A DNA stretch of 64,000 nt from Pirellulales bacterium. Lineage in GTDB: Bacteria; Planctomycetota; Planctomycetia; Pirellulales; JAEUIK01. Both the position numbers and the translations under genes were made by a program. Below the pieces are notes generated by a model. It had not been told where the DNA came from, ran no database searches, and saw nothing but the letters and a program-made list of their open reading frames with translations. The stretch spans positions 1-64,000 of the forward strand of contig JAHBXR010000005.1 of NCBI GenBank assembly GCA_019636335.1, read 5' to 3'. Below, piece after piece: positions 32,175-41,947 of this stretch; position 1 is the stretch's first letter, and the number at the start of each line of letters is the position of its first letter.

Positions 32175-33064
32175 CACCGTTGCACGGTCTGCTACCCAGC
32201 GTCCGGACGCTGCTCGACGAGAATTTTCGGAACGGCTCTTTGGCCTCCATTGATGCCGCCGCGTTCATCGTCAATTCTCCACTTGAGCGAGAAATTGACA
32301 TTGCACCGCTGTTGGCGATGGTGGACGAGGCAATGGAACGGTTCAAGCACGCCCCAGACAAGTCGGACCAGTGGCTTGCCCCGCGTGTGCATGCCTGCCT
32401 TCGCTTGCATCGACGTGAAGCGGCGGACAAACGCGTGTGGCACTACCTCAATATCGTCGCAAAGCCCGATTACGTTCGCTGGCGTTTCGGCGAACAAGAA
32501 GGCGACGGCGCTCACGCCGTCGCAATTGATCGTTTCATGGGGGAGGACAGCAAGAACGCCCTCGGCCGCCTGTGGTGGGCGGCGGAACTGACCCGAAATG
32601 GGGCAGACTACGGCGAGACCGTGCAAATTCTGAAGACGTCTCGATTCTTCACGTCCTGGCAACCACTTGATGCCATGCACCATCGGCCCGCCGCGCTTGC
32701 CATTTGTCGCTTTGCAAGAGAGTTCAACGATGGCGCCGGCTTGACCGACTCGCAGAGCCAGCGTCTGGCAAAGGCATTCAACCTCCGGCTGAGCACGCTC
32801 GCGCTGGACGCCCTCGCGACAAATCCCGCGATTGACTCTGTCGCCGTCGAAGAGTGGTGCAACGAGCCTGTCGATGAAACGAAGTATTTTGATGAGCTCC
32901 CCAATGGGCCTGACGAGGAGCCGGTTGCTGACGAGGCGATCTCGGCGGTCTTCGAAGTCCTGGCAACGCTCGCCGGCGAAATCGACCTCGCCGAATTCAA
33001 GAGGGTCCATCGTAAACCCGAAGCTCAGCCAATGATGGCGGGCACGTCCGAGCTGGCCGAGTAG
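32171..33064 (+). CDS. Third gene of the GHKL module, DUF6339-like
   Basis: A 297-residue protein starting at GTG 32171 inside a GTGA overlap. Features are RVHACLRLHRREAADKRVWH then YLNIVAKPDYVRWRF and the Trp-rich GRLWWAAELTRNG. These remind me of the DUF6339 family, which I associate with defence loci; this match is from memory and weak. Mostly helical with an acidic C-terminus. A 77-base gap leads to hsdM on the same strand. Confidence 0.65.
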   Translation: MTPLHGLLPSVRTLLDENFRNGSLASIDAAAFIVNSPLEREIDIAPLLAMVDEAMERFKHAPDKSDQWLAPRVHACLRLHRREAADKRVWHYLNIVAKPDYVRWRFGEQEGDGAHAVAIDRFMGEDSKNALGRLWWAAELTRNGADYGETVQILKTSRFFTSWQPLDAMHHRPAALAICRFAREFNDGAGLTDSQSQRLAKAFNLRLSTLALDALATNPAIDSVAVEEWCNEPVDETKYFDELPNGPDEEPVADEAISAVFEVLATLAGEIDLAEFKRVHRKPEAQPMMAGTSELAE

Positions 33065-33141
33065 CAGAATCTGCGTGGCTGATCGAACTGTGCTCGCACA
33101 TTCCCGCAGCACAATCGCAAGACATCCCAGGAGCATTCGAA

Positions 33142-34782
33142 ATGGCGAAAGCCAGGGGCACCAAGGCGAGTCGCGAAAAGCCGACTGCCAACGGCGTTGC
33201 CGAGATCACCAAGGAACTCTGGCAGGCGGCGGTGGAGCTGCGCGGGTCGATCGAGCCGGCGGACTACAAACGCTATGTCCTGCCGATCATCTTCTTGCGG
33301 TTCTTGTCGCTGCGGTTCGAGAAGCGGCGTGCAGAGCTTGAGCGGCTGATCGCCGATCCCAAGAGCGACTACCACACCAAGAATGCCAAGACTGCCCAGG
33401 CCATTCTGGAGGACGCCGACGAATACCGTTCGGTCGGCGCGTTCATCGTCCCCAAAAAGGCCCGCTGGGACCACTTGCTCAAGAACGCCCAGGCCGACGA
33501 CATCAAGGTCATCCTCGACGACGCCCTTGAAGCCCTGGAGAAGGCGTATCCCGACAAGTTGCGCGGCCTGTTGCCGCGAGTGTTCGCCGGTTCGAATCTC
33601 TCGCGAGAGAACGCCACCGGGCTGATCAACCTCTTCTCGAAAGACATCTTCAAGCAGGACCACGGCGGCGAAGACACCATCGGCCGGGTCTACGAATACT
33701 TCATCGGCGAATTCGCCAACTCCGAGGGAAAGAGGGGCGGCGAATACTTCACGCCGGCCAGCATCGTCCGCACTCTTGTTGCCCTGCTTGAACCGACCGA
33801 GGGAACAGTCTTCGATCCGTGCTGCGGCTCGGGCGGCATGTTCGTCCAGTCCGACATCTTTACCAAGCACTCGGGTAAACTGTCGTTCGTCGGCCAGGAG
33901 AGCAAGGATTTCACCTACCGGCTCTGCCGGATGAACCTGTTCATCCACGGCGTCGATGGCAATATCAAGCTGGGCAACTCCTACTTCGACGATCAGCACG
34001 CCACGCTCAAAGCCGACTACCTGCTGGCCAATCCGCCGTTCAATGACGGCTCAAAGGGCGCCAATGGCTGGGGGGCTGACCGGATCCCCGACAAAGATCC
34101 TCGCCTGGCGATTGCCGGCCAGCCGATGCCACTCGCCCCCCGCAACGCCAACACCATGTGGATCCTCCACTTCCTCCATCACCTGAAGGAAAATGGAACG
34201 GCGGGCTTCGTCATGGCGACGGGCGAACTATCGAACGGCGAAACAGCCCGGCTCGCAGTGCGAAAGGCGATTGTCGAAGCGGGCTACGTCGACGCGGTCG
34301 TTCAATTATCCGGTCAATTATTCGCCAACACGCAGATTCCCTGCGGCCTGTGGTTCCTGTCGAAAGGACGTGGCGGCGGCAAGGGGAACCGCAAGCGAAC
34401 CGACGAGATTCTGTTCATCGACGCTCGCAAACTCGGCTCGCTCATCCCCGGCTCGCGAAAGCAAAAGCAGCTTTCCGAGGAGGAGATCGAGCGGATTGCC
34501 GCGGTCTATCGCGAGTATCGGCGCAAAGGGGCGCCCGACGCGATCCCCGGGCATTGCCGCGCGGCCACCCTCGACGAGGTCCGCGAACACAACTACGCCC
34601 TCACGCCCGGCCGCTACGTCGGCTCTGAAGACGCCGACGACGAGGACGAACCGTTCGAGGAGAAGTTCCCCAAGCTGCTGAAGCAGTTGGAGGAGCAGTT
34701 CGCAGAGTCACGACGATTGGAGAAGCTAATTCGTAGTTCCTTGAGCGACGTACTGATCGCCGAGGTGACCAATGCGAATTAG
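33142..34782 (+). CDS. hsdM: Type I restriction-modification DNA methyltransferase subunit
   Basis: A 546-residue HsdM. The N-terminal helical domain has ELRGSIEPADYKRYVLPIIF. The AdoMet-binding motif is FDPCCGSGGMFVQS (about 228-241) and the catalytic motif is NPPF (about 295-300, LLANPPFNDGSKG). It methylates adenine with HsdS as specificity subunit. AGGAG precedes the ATG. Its 3' end overlaps hsdS by 11 bases. Length is normal for the family. Confidence 0.92.
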   Translation: MAKARGTKASREKPTANGVAEITKELWQAAVELRGSIEPADYKRYVLPIIFLRFLSLRFEKRRAELERLIADPKSDYHTKNAKTAQAILEDADEYRSVGAFIVPKKARWDHLLKNAQADDIKVILDDALEALEKAYPDKLRGLLPRVFAGSNLSRENATGLINLFSKDIFKQDHGGEDTIGRVYEYFIGEFANSEGKRGGEYFTPASIVRTLVALLEPTEGTVFDPCCGSGGMFVQSDIFTKHSGKLSFVGQESKDFTYRLCRMNLFIHGVDGNIKLGNSYFDDQHATLKADYLLANPPFNDGSKGANGWGADRIPDKDPRLAIAGQPMPLAPRNANTMWILHFLHHLKENGTAGFVMATGELSNGETARLAVRKAIVEAGYVDAVVQLSGQLFANTQIPCGLWFLSKGRGGGKGNRKRTDEILFIDARKLGSLIPGSRKQKQLSEEEIERIAAVYREYRRKGAPDAIPGHCRAATLDEVREHNYALTPGRYVGSEDADDEDEPFEEKFPKLLKQLEEQFAESRRLEKLIRSSLSDVLIAEVTNAN

Positions 34783-36016
34783 TCCGGGACAGCACAAAAC
34801 CAAGGAGCTTATTGACCTCGGTATCTTGACGATCGGAGATGGATATCGGGCAAAGAACTCGGAATTGGCATCGTCGGGGCTCCCGTTTGCACGAGCCGGA
34901 AATGTGAATGGTGGGTTTCACTTCGCTGAGTGCGACTTTTTTCCAAGCACTGATCTAAACAAAGTTGGTGAGAAGATTGCCCGCCCGGGGGATGCAGTGT
35001 TCACCTCAAAGGGATCAGTTGGACGAATTGCCTTCGTCACCGCAGATACCCCACGGTTCGTCTATTCGCCGCAACTGTGCTATTGGCGATCGAACGATCC
35101 GCGAACCTTGTATCCTCGTTTTCTCTACTACTGGCTTTGTGGGGACGAATTTGCCGACCAAGCGAACAGCGTGAAAGGCCAGACAGACATGGCCGACTAT
35201 GTGAGTCTGACGGATCAGCGCCGTATGTCGATCACGCTCCCCGAAATCAATGTGCAGGTAGCAACTGCCGGATTGCTCGGAGCTCTAGACGACAAGATCG
35301 AGTTGAACCGGCGGACGAATGAGACGCTGGAGGCGATGGCCCGGTCGCTGTTCAAGTCGTGGTTTGACCAACAGCCAGGAAGCGAAATCACCATTGGCAA
35401 ACTTGAAGCCGACGCGGTCCTGGCGGTCAACGATGGATATCGGGCGAAGAACAGCGAGCTTGGTGCGCCGGGCCTTCCGTTCGTGCGAGCAGGCAATCTG
35501 AATGGGGGGGGATTTGACTTAGCAGGTAGTGATCTCTTGGCCGAAACACGAATTGGTCTTGCCGGAATGAAACTGTCCCAACCAGGCGACGTTGCGTTCA
35601 CGTCAAAGGGGACCGTTGGTCGGTTCGCATTCGTGCACAAAACCACACCGAAGTTCGTCTACTCGCCGCAGTTGTGTTTTTGGCGGTCGATGAAACGTGA
35701 TCAGTTGGACCCACACGTTCTTTTTCAGTGGATGAAATCGGACGAATTGTCGGACCAAATCGACGCGGTCAAGGGACAGACGGACATGGCGGACTATGTA
35801 AGTCTTCGTGATCAACGGCGTATGAAGTTCACGGCTCCACTCGGCGCGGCGCAAGTTGAATTGGGCCGAAGGCTCGAACCGTTGATGGACCGGGTTGCTG
35901 CAAATCTTCAACAATCTCGGACTCTAGTAACGCTTCGTGATTCACTGCTCCCGAAGCTTCTTTCCGGCGAGATTAGATTGCGGAACGCAGAACGCAAGAT
36001 CAAGGAGGTCGTATGA
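34772..36016 (+). CDS. hsdS: Type I restriction-modification specificity subunit with duplicated recognition halves
   Basis: A 414-residue HsdS with two target-recognition domains separated and followed by helical spacers (LDDKIELNRRTNETLEAMAR; NLQQSRTLVTLRDSLLPKLL). The two halves are unusually alike: DGYRAKNSEL at about residues 23 and 220, LPFxRAGNxNGG after each, and GQTDMADYVSL at about 135 and 335. Usually the halves are unrelated and read the two parts of an asymmetric site; near-identical halves imply a near-palindromic site. The downstream gene overlaps by four bases. Confidence 0.9.
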   Translation: MRISPGQHKTKELIDLGILTIGDGYRAKNSELASSGLPFARAGNVNGGFHFAECDFFPSTDLNKVGEKIARPGDAVFTSKGSVGRIAFVTADTPRFVYSPQLCYWRSNDPRTLYPRFLYYWLCGDEFADQANSVKGQTDMADYVSLTDQRRMSITLPEINVQVATAGLLGALDDKIELNRRTNETLEAMARSLFKSWFDQQPGSEITIGKLEADAVLAVNDGYRAKNSELGAPGLPFVRAGNLNGGGFDLAGSDLLAETRIGLAGMKLSQPGDVAFTSKGTVGRFAFVHKTTPKFVYSPQLCFWRSMKRDQLDPHVLFQWMKSDELSDQIDAVKGQTDMADYVSLRDQRRMKFTAPLGAAQVELGRRLEPLMDRVAANLQQSRTLVTLRDSLLPKLLSGEIRLRNAERKIKEVV

Positions 36017-36999
36017 CACTGCGACGAGGACGAGGCGATCAAATGTCGATTCAGGTTCCCATCAAGGCCGATGAAGAGGGGTTCATCGGCCGTGAGTGTC
36101 CCGAGAACGAGTGTTTGGGCTACTTCAAGATTCAACCGGGAACGGGACTCACCGGCGACAACTTGCCGTGTTACTGCCCGTATTGCGGCCATAAAGACCC
36201 GCACGATCATTTCTGGACGCAGCAACAACTCGCCTATGCCAAGTCGATCGCGCTGCGCGAGATGGGCGACTACTTCCACCGCGAACTGAAGAAAATGGAG
36301 TTCGACATCAAGCCGCGCGGCGGCTTCGGCATTGGCGTCAGCATGAAGGTCAAGCAGGGCGCTCGGCAGCCGATTCGCCATTACCGCGAGAAGACGCTGG
36401 AAACCATCGTCGATTGCGGTCAATGCACGCTCCGCTATGCCGTCTATGGCGTGTTCGCCTTTTGCCCTGACTGCGGCACGCACAACTCGCAACAGATCCT
36501 CACCAAGAACTGCGAGCTAGCCCGCAAGCAAATCGAGCTTGCTGCGACTGTCGAGGATGCCGACCTGAAGCGCCACCTGCTGGAAGACGCACTGGAAAAC
36601 GCGGTGTCCGTGTTCGACGGCTTCGGCCGCGAGGCGTGCCGTGTGAACGCCGCCAAGGCGACGAACCCGGCCAAGGCCGAGGCGGTCTCCTTCCAGAACC
36701 TAAACAACGCCGCCACCAACGTGCAGAAGGTCTTCGGTATCGACTTGCCGGGAGGCATTCACACAGACGAATGGGCGTTTGCGGTGCGCTGTTTCCAGAA
36801 GCGGCATCTACTGGCTCACACGATGGGCGTCATCGACGAGAAATACATCGCCGCCACGTCCGATCCAACGGCCGTCGCCGGCCGTCGTGTGCAGGTATCG
36901 GCGGACGAAGTTCGTCAACTCCTTGAAGTTGTTCAGAAGCTCGGCGAGCATCTTGTAACGAAACTCGGTGCGATTGAGTCCAGTGAGGGAAAACATTAG
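36013..36999 (+). CDS. Zinc-ribbon protein with HEPN-like C-terminus in the type I RM operon
   Basis: A 328-residue protein overlapping hsdS in ATGA. The N-terminal half has several Cys clusters (CPENEC, CYCPYC, CGQC, CPDC), forming two zinc ribbons around a positively charged segment. The C-terminal half is helical and contains FQKRHLLAHTMGVIDEKYI near 260-278. RHLLAH fits the HEPN Rx4H signature, and the following GVIDEKY is familiar from such HEPN proteins. It is not a standard type I RM subunit. A toxin or RNase triggered when restriction fails is a reasonable hypothesis. Confidence 0.7.
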   Translation: MTLRRGRGDQMSIQVPIKADEEGFIGRECPENECLGYFKIQPGTGLTGDNLPCYCPYCGHKDPHDHFWTQQQLAYAKSIALREMGDYFHRELKKMEFDIKPRGGFGIGVSMKVKQGARQPIRHYREKTLETIVDCGQCTLRYAVYGVFAFCPDCGTHNSQQILTKNCELARKQIELAATVEDADLKRHLLEDALENAVSVFDGFGREACRVNAAKATNPAKAEAVSFQNLNNAATNVQKVFGIDLPGGIHTDEWAFAVRCFQKRHLLAHTMGVIDEKYIAATSDPTAVAGRRVQVSADEVRQLLEVVQKLGEHLVTKLGAIESSEGKH

Positions 37000-37080
37000 C
37001 GTGACTGTGACTGAGGCGTTGCTGGAAGTTGTCCGCGGTTCGAGTGGAATTCTTTGACGCGTTGCGAAGGGGGACGTGCC

Positions 37081-38787
37081 ATGTCTTTGCCTACAACTGC
37101 ACGGCTGCACTACCGATCGCGGTTCCGGCTCTTTTCAAACACGGATCAGCCTGTCCCGTGGGGAGATGTTGCTCGGGACGTCCGCTTTTGGATTGGCAAG
37201 AGAGTCGAGCGCAACACCGCCTACACTGGCGGGAGCTGGTTCTTCAAAGGAGGGCAGTGGTCGCCTCCCGGGGGACGAGGCGTCCTTGTCGAAACGCGGC
37301 GCTACATCGGGGCTGGCGACGATAAGTCACCGGAGTATTGGGCAGTCCGCTTTGAACATCCGTGCGACGACGTGACGCATCGCCAGTGGTGCACCGAAGT
37401 CGGCCTAGCCAAACAAGATGATGGTAGCATCGAAGTCGCGGTGGCCAACTACCACTGGTTGCTTCCTAGCTACATTGGACCAGAGCCCGACGCTCCGCCT
37501 CCGTCCTCACCAGGACTGGTGATCACTCTGCTGAATCACGACAAGTGGAGCGGACGACTGGGGTCGATCCTCTTGTCGCCTAATCCCCACGCGTTGCAGG
37601 TCGGGGATCTGGCAATGCTGCGAGACGCTCTCATTGACCCGCAGCGAGAATGCCCGCTGGTCGTCATTCGTTCCGATCGCTTCTTGGGTCGTCCATTGCT
37701 TGACCCACAGACGCTCGCGCGAGTCCTTGCTGGGATCGCAGTGGTTTACGAGGGGCAGAGCGAAGAGCTTGATGCGGAATTTGAATTTATTCTGCCACGA
37801 GAATACCGTTGCACCAGTGGAATGATTCGCGTTTACCTCCCGGGGCTAAACGTCGATGCCCCCTGGGATTCTCGCCGACATCGATTCTTCATACCGACGG
37901 ACATCAAGTCCCTTGGTCCACAAGTGGTCCAGGAACTGATCGTCGATGGACTCGCTCGACGCTTTGCGTCTTCGACCGCCCCTTCGGTCGGTTCTATTGA
38001 CGATGTGGACGACATTGAGCGAAGGGCCCAGCTTCAACAGCTATTGCAATCGGCCAAGGCTGGCGACAAGGACCAAGCGTTTCTGGACTACTGCGATAGT
38101 GAGGTGAAGCGGCTCTCCGAAAGAGTTGACGCCTTGGAAAAGGAACGGGACCGAGCTAACGAGCAGGTTAATACCCTGGATAACCAGCTTAGGACGGAGC
38201 AATACCTGCGGTCAGAAATGGAAAGGCAGGCCAGGGCGGCCGTCAAAGACCAGGAGTTGACCGAAGCTCTCAAGCAACTCGTCGCCAACCGCGGTCTGCC
38301 GATGACTTCTTTGTCCGAAGTCGTGGAGGCCATTGCAACCATGTTTCCCCATCGAATCGTGATCACGGAGCAAGCACGCGATTCAGCAGCACGAGCAGGC
38401 TTCAACGAGCTGGAGGACGAAATACCAACCGCATTCCGAATGCTCTGGCATCTTGCGACCACGATGCATGACCTAGTGTTCCAGAAGGACGGAAGAAGCG
38501 GACAGATCGGAGACGAATTCCGCAGCCGCACCAATGGACTCGACATTGCGATGGCGGAGGGCAAGATGACCAACCGGGACAAGACAGCTAAGGATTTGCG
38601 GACTATCAAGTTTGAGGGAGTGGAATTGGACATTTCGCCGCATCTCAAACATGGGAACGATCAAGACACCTGCCTGAGAATCCATTTTGCTTCTCACAGG
38701 CGTTCTGATGATGACGGGGTTATTGTCGTCGGTCATTGTGGCGACCATCTCTTGAGTGCCGGCACACGAAAGGCCCGAAAACGCTAA
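37081..38787 (+). CDS. Coiled-coil protein in the type I RM operon
   Basis: A 568-residue protein between the HEPN-like gene and hsdR. The N-terminal about 310 residues form an unassigned globular region. A coiled coil follows at about 340-410 (EVKRLSERVDALEKERDRAN). The last about 150 residues include an acidic helical region and an end segment LRIHFASHRRSDDDGVIVVG then HCGDHL. That ending resembles the final strand pair of small nuclease/toxin folds such as RelE-like proteins, a loose match. ATG 37081 preferred over the upstream in-frame TTG. Unknown function, probably linked to restriction. Confidence 0.65.
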   Translation: MSLPTTARLHYRSRFRLFSNTDQPVPWGDVARDVRFWIGKRVERNTAYTGGSWFFKGGQWSPPGGRGVLVETRRYIGAGDDKSPEYWAVRFEHPCDDVTHRQWCTEVGLAKQDDGSIEVAVANYHWLLPSYIGPEPDAPPPSSPGLVITLLNHDKWSGRLGSILLSPNPHALQVGDLAMLRDALIDPQRECPLVVIRSDRFLGRPLLDPQTLARVLAGIAVVYEGQSEELDAEFEFILPREYRCTSGMIRVYLPGLNVDAPWDSRRHRFFIPTDIKSLGPQVVQELIVDGLARRFASSTAPSVGSIDDVDDIERRAQLQQLLQSAKAGDKDQAFLDYCDSEVKRLSERVDALEKERDRANEQVNTLDNQLRTEQYLRSEMERQARAAVKDQELTEALKQLVANRGLPMTSLSEVVEAIATMFPHRIVITEQARDSAARAGFNELEDEIPTAFRMLWHLATTMHDLVFQKDGRSGQIGDEFRSRTNGLDIAMAEGKMTNRDKTAKDLRTIKFEGVELDISPHLKHGNDQDTCLRIHFASHRRSDDDGVIVVGHCGDHLLSAGTRKARKR

Positions 38788-38814
38788 TCCAACAACATCC
38801 CAGCGAGGCGGTCC

Positions 38815-41800
38815 ATGCCCCAGCATGGTTCGGAATCTGAATTCGAGCTGACGACCATCGACCGGATCACCGGCCTGGGCTACCGTTATGCGCCCGGCGA
38901 GGACTTAACGCGACAGCCGGAGGAAGTTGTTTTCCAAGACATCCTGCGTGCCGAGCTCAAGCGTCGATACCCCGATCTCCCAGAACGATCGCTCGACGAG
39001 GCTGTCCGCCGATTCGCCCGGCCCGAAGGCGTCGATGCGCTTCGCCGCAACCTGGCGTTTCATCAAGATCTGACTCGCGGAATCGAGATCAAGGTCGAGC
39101 TTCCCGGTGGCCTCGTCGAGCATCGGCACATTTATGCTGTCGATTGGGACGAGCCTGAGAACAATGACTTTCTCGTCGTAAACCAGTTTGGCATCCACGG
39201 CAAGAACGACCGTCGGCCGGACATTGTCATCTTTGTCAACGGTCTGCCGCTGGTCGTGTTTGAACTGAAGAACCCCTACGACGAACACCCGACAGTCAAC
39301 GACGCCCACAATCAGATCGGCCACTATCGGCACGACATTCCCCAGCTCTTCGAGTTCAATGCCATAACCGTCGTCTCCGATGGCGTGACGACGTTGCACG
39401 GGGCTTGGACGGCTGACATGGAATGGTTCGCCCCGTGGAAGTCGATCGACGGCTTCGACATCGAGGCGAACACCACCGGCACAATGAAGACCCTCATCGA
39501 GGGTCTGTTTCCCAAGGATCGGCTGCTGGCCTACGTGCGTCACTTTCTCGTGTTCGAGTCCGCCAACGAGAAGATCACCAAGAAGGCAGCCAAGTATCAC
39601 CAGTTTTTCGCGGTGCGGATTGCAGCCCAGAAGGCGGCTGAGTCGTTTCGGCCGAATGCCGATCGCCGCATCGGTGTGATCTGGCACACGACCGGCTCGG
39701 GTAAATCGCTTTCGATGGCGTTCCTCGTGGGATTGCTACGCAATAACCCCGCCCTGCGGAACCCGACGTTCGTCATTCAAGTGGACCGAACGGACCTCGA
39801 CGATCAATTGCACGATCAGTTCGTGGCCGCTCGCGCTCTTGTCGGCGATGTCAAGCACGCCGACAGCGTGGACGATTTGCGGGACATGCTGCGGACCGAA
39901 GGGGGCGAGGTCATTTTCTCGACGATCGAGAAATTCCGGCTGAAGTCGGAGGAAGGAGAGATCGAGCACCCCATTCTCTCGCAGCGCGCCAATATCATTG
40001 TCATCGCGGACGAGGCTCACCGCAGCCAATACGGATTCCTCAAGGGCTACGCGCGATACCTGGCCGAGGCATTGCCGAACGCTCGCCGGCTCGGGTTCAC
40101 CGGCACACCGATCAGTTTCAGCGGAGCCGACACGACCGACGTGTTCGGCGATTTGATTCACACCTACGACATTCAGCAGTCGCAGGAAGACAAAGCGACT
40201 GTGCCCATCTTCTATGCTCCGCGACAGATCAAGCTGCACCTGACGAAGCAAAACATCGATGCGGCCCTGCAAGAGATCACCGATGACCAACCCGTCAGCG
40301 ACCTGGAAGCACGGAAGTCTAAATGGGCAGCCTTGGCACAAGCTGCGGGCGCGAAGGACCGCGTTGACGAACTGGCCCAAGACCTCTTGGCTCACTTCCT
40401 CGACCGCAACGAAACGCTCCAGGGCAAGGCGATGGTCGTTTGCATGACGCGCGAGAACTGCGTGCGGCTCTACGACGCCTTGACCGCGTTACCGAACTGC
40501 CCGGAAGTAAAGATTGTGATGACCGGCAATCTGTCAAAGGATCCACCAGAATGGAGCCAGGCGGGGCATATCACGACGAAGGCACAGCGTGACGCGATCA
40601 AGAAGCGGATGATCGACCCGAGCGACCCGCTCCGCATGGTCATCGTCTGCGATATGTGGCTTACCGGGACGGATATTCCGTGCTTGCACACGCTCTACAT
40701 TGACAAGCCGATGCGTGGTCACACCATCATTCAGGCGATCTCGCGGGTCAACCGTGTCTTCCGCGATAAGCCGCACGGATTGGTGGTGGATTACATTGGC
40801 ATTGGCGATCAACTGCGCGAAGCCACCAGCAAATACTCGCAAGGGGGTGGTCGTGGCGATCCGGCGCCTGACATCTCTGACAAGGCGGCGGCGGTTTTCG
40901 CCGAGTGCCTGGACGCCGTCCGCCAGCTTATGCCCGAGGGAACCAATTATGGTGATTGGCGACGGTTGACAAGGATCGAGCTTGAAGACCGCTACGCACA
41001 CGTCTTTGGCGTGCTGACTGACGATGACGCGCATAAACAGCACTTTCTGGATGCGGAACTTCGCGTTTCGCAAGCCTTCTTGCTGGTCAAGCATCTTGAC
41101 GACTGCCGTCCATTCGCTGACGAAGTGATCTTCTACCAGCGCGTTCGGCACCAGATTCTAAAGACGATTCCAGGCCGAAGGCCCGAACGAGACCTTGAGA
41201 AAGCGGTCCGCGACTTGGTGGACGACAGCGTTGAATCCGAAGGAGTCGTTGACATCTTCAAGCTTTCTGGCATTGTGCAGCCGGATATCTCGATTCTTGA
41301 CGACGATTTTCTCCAAACGTTTAAGAACCAGCCTCAGCAGAACCTTCGATTGCAACTACTTGAAGCCCTGCTGCGCGATGAGATTCAGAATCGGACTCGC
41401 AAAAACCTTGCGAAAGCAAAGAGCTTCAAGGAGCTTCTGGAGAAAACGCTGCAACGCTATCACAATCGTCTGGTAGATGCCGCTGCCGTCGTTCAGGCGA
41501 TGCTTCAGATCAAGAAGGACATGGATGCAGACCGAGCACGAGCCCAGTCACTTGGTTTGGCTGATGAAGAGCTGGCGTTTTATGATGCTGTCGCCGCCAA
41601 CTACGAACAACTTTACTCGCAAGACTTTTTGCGAGACCTTGTGCATGAAGTTGTTCAATCGATCAAACGCAACCTCAAGGTCGACTGGACAGAGCCGCAC
41701 CGCGAGGACGTCAAAGCGTCAGTCCGTTCTACGGTCAAGCGTGTCCTTCGCAACAAGGGGGTGAAAGCCGACGATCTTGAGCCGTTCTTTGATGCCATCA

Positions 41801-41847
41801 TGGCCCAAGCGGAGGCAGTCTTCGCCGATTGGCCGCAGGCGGCATAG
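38815..41847 (+). CDS. hsdR: Type I restriction endonuclease/translocase subunit
   Basis: A 1010-residue HsdR. N-terminal nuclease domain with RPDIVIFVNGLPLVVFELKN (PD-(D/E)xK type) near 130-150; SF2 motor with Walker A TTGSGKSLSM near 293-302 and DEAH box VIADEAHRSQYG near 396-407; motif VI-like QAISRVNRVFRDKPHG near 640. It completes a full type I system with the methylase and specificity genes upstream. Small gaps suggest one operon from 29 kb to here. Confidence 0.93.
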   Translation: MPQHGSESEFELTTIDRITGLGYRYAPGEDLTRQPEEVVFQDILRAELKRRYPDLPERSLDEAVRRFARPEGVDALRRNLAFHQDLTRGIEIKVELPGGLVEHRHIYAVDWDEPENNDFLVVNQFGIHGKNDRRPDIVIFVNGLPLVVFELKNPYDEHPTVNDAHNQIGHYRHDIPQLFEFNAITVVSDGVTTLHGAWTADMEWFAPWKSIDGFDIEANTTGTMKTLIEGLFPKDRLLAYVRHFLVFESANEKITKKAAKYHQFFAVRIAAQKAAESFRPNADRRIGVIWHTTGSGKSLSMAFLVGLLRNNPALRNPTFVIQVDRTDLDDQLHDQFVAARALVGDVKHADSVDDLRDMLRTEGGEVIFSTIEKFRLKSEEGEIEHPILSQRANIIVIADEAHRSQYGFLKGYARYLAEALPNARRLGFTGTPISFSGADTTDVFGDLIHTYDIQQSQEDKATVPIFYAPRQIKLHLTKQNIDAALQEITDDQPVSDLEARKSKWAALAQAAGAKDRVDELAQDLLAHFLDRNETLQGKAMVVCMTRENCVRLYDALTALPNCPEVKIVMTGNLSKDPPEWSQAGHITTKAQRDAIKKRMIDPSDPLRMVIVCDMWLTGTDIPCLHTLYIDKPMRGHTIIQAISRVNRVFRDKPHGLVVDYIGIGDQLREATSKYSQGGGRGDPAPDISDKAAAVFAECLDAVRQLMPEGTNYGDWRRLTRIELEDRYAHVFGVLTDDDAHKQHFLDAELRVSQAFLLVKHLDDCRPFADEVIFYQRVRHQILKTIPGRRPERDLEKAVRDLVDDSVESEGVVDIFKLSGIVQPDISILDDDFLQTFKNQPQQNLRLQLLEALLRDEIQNRTRKNLAKAKSFKELLEKTLQRYHNRLVDAAAVVQAMLQIKKDMDADRARAQSLGLADEELAFYDAVAANYEQLYSQDFLRDLVHEVVQSIKRNLKVDWTEPHREDVKASVRSTVKRVLRNKGVKADDLEPFFDAIMAQAEAVFADWPQAA

Positions 41848-41947
41848 CGATTCTGCCTGTTGGGGGCAACGGCTCGTCCTTGTCAACTACGAGCGTGTTG
41901 GAACTGTAGGACTTGATATGCACCCATCGTTGTAATATCTCCAGGGT

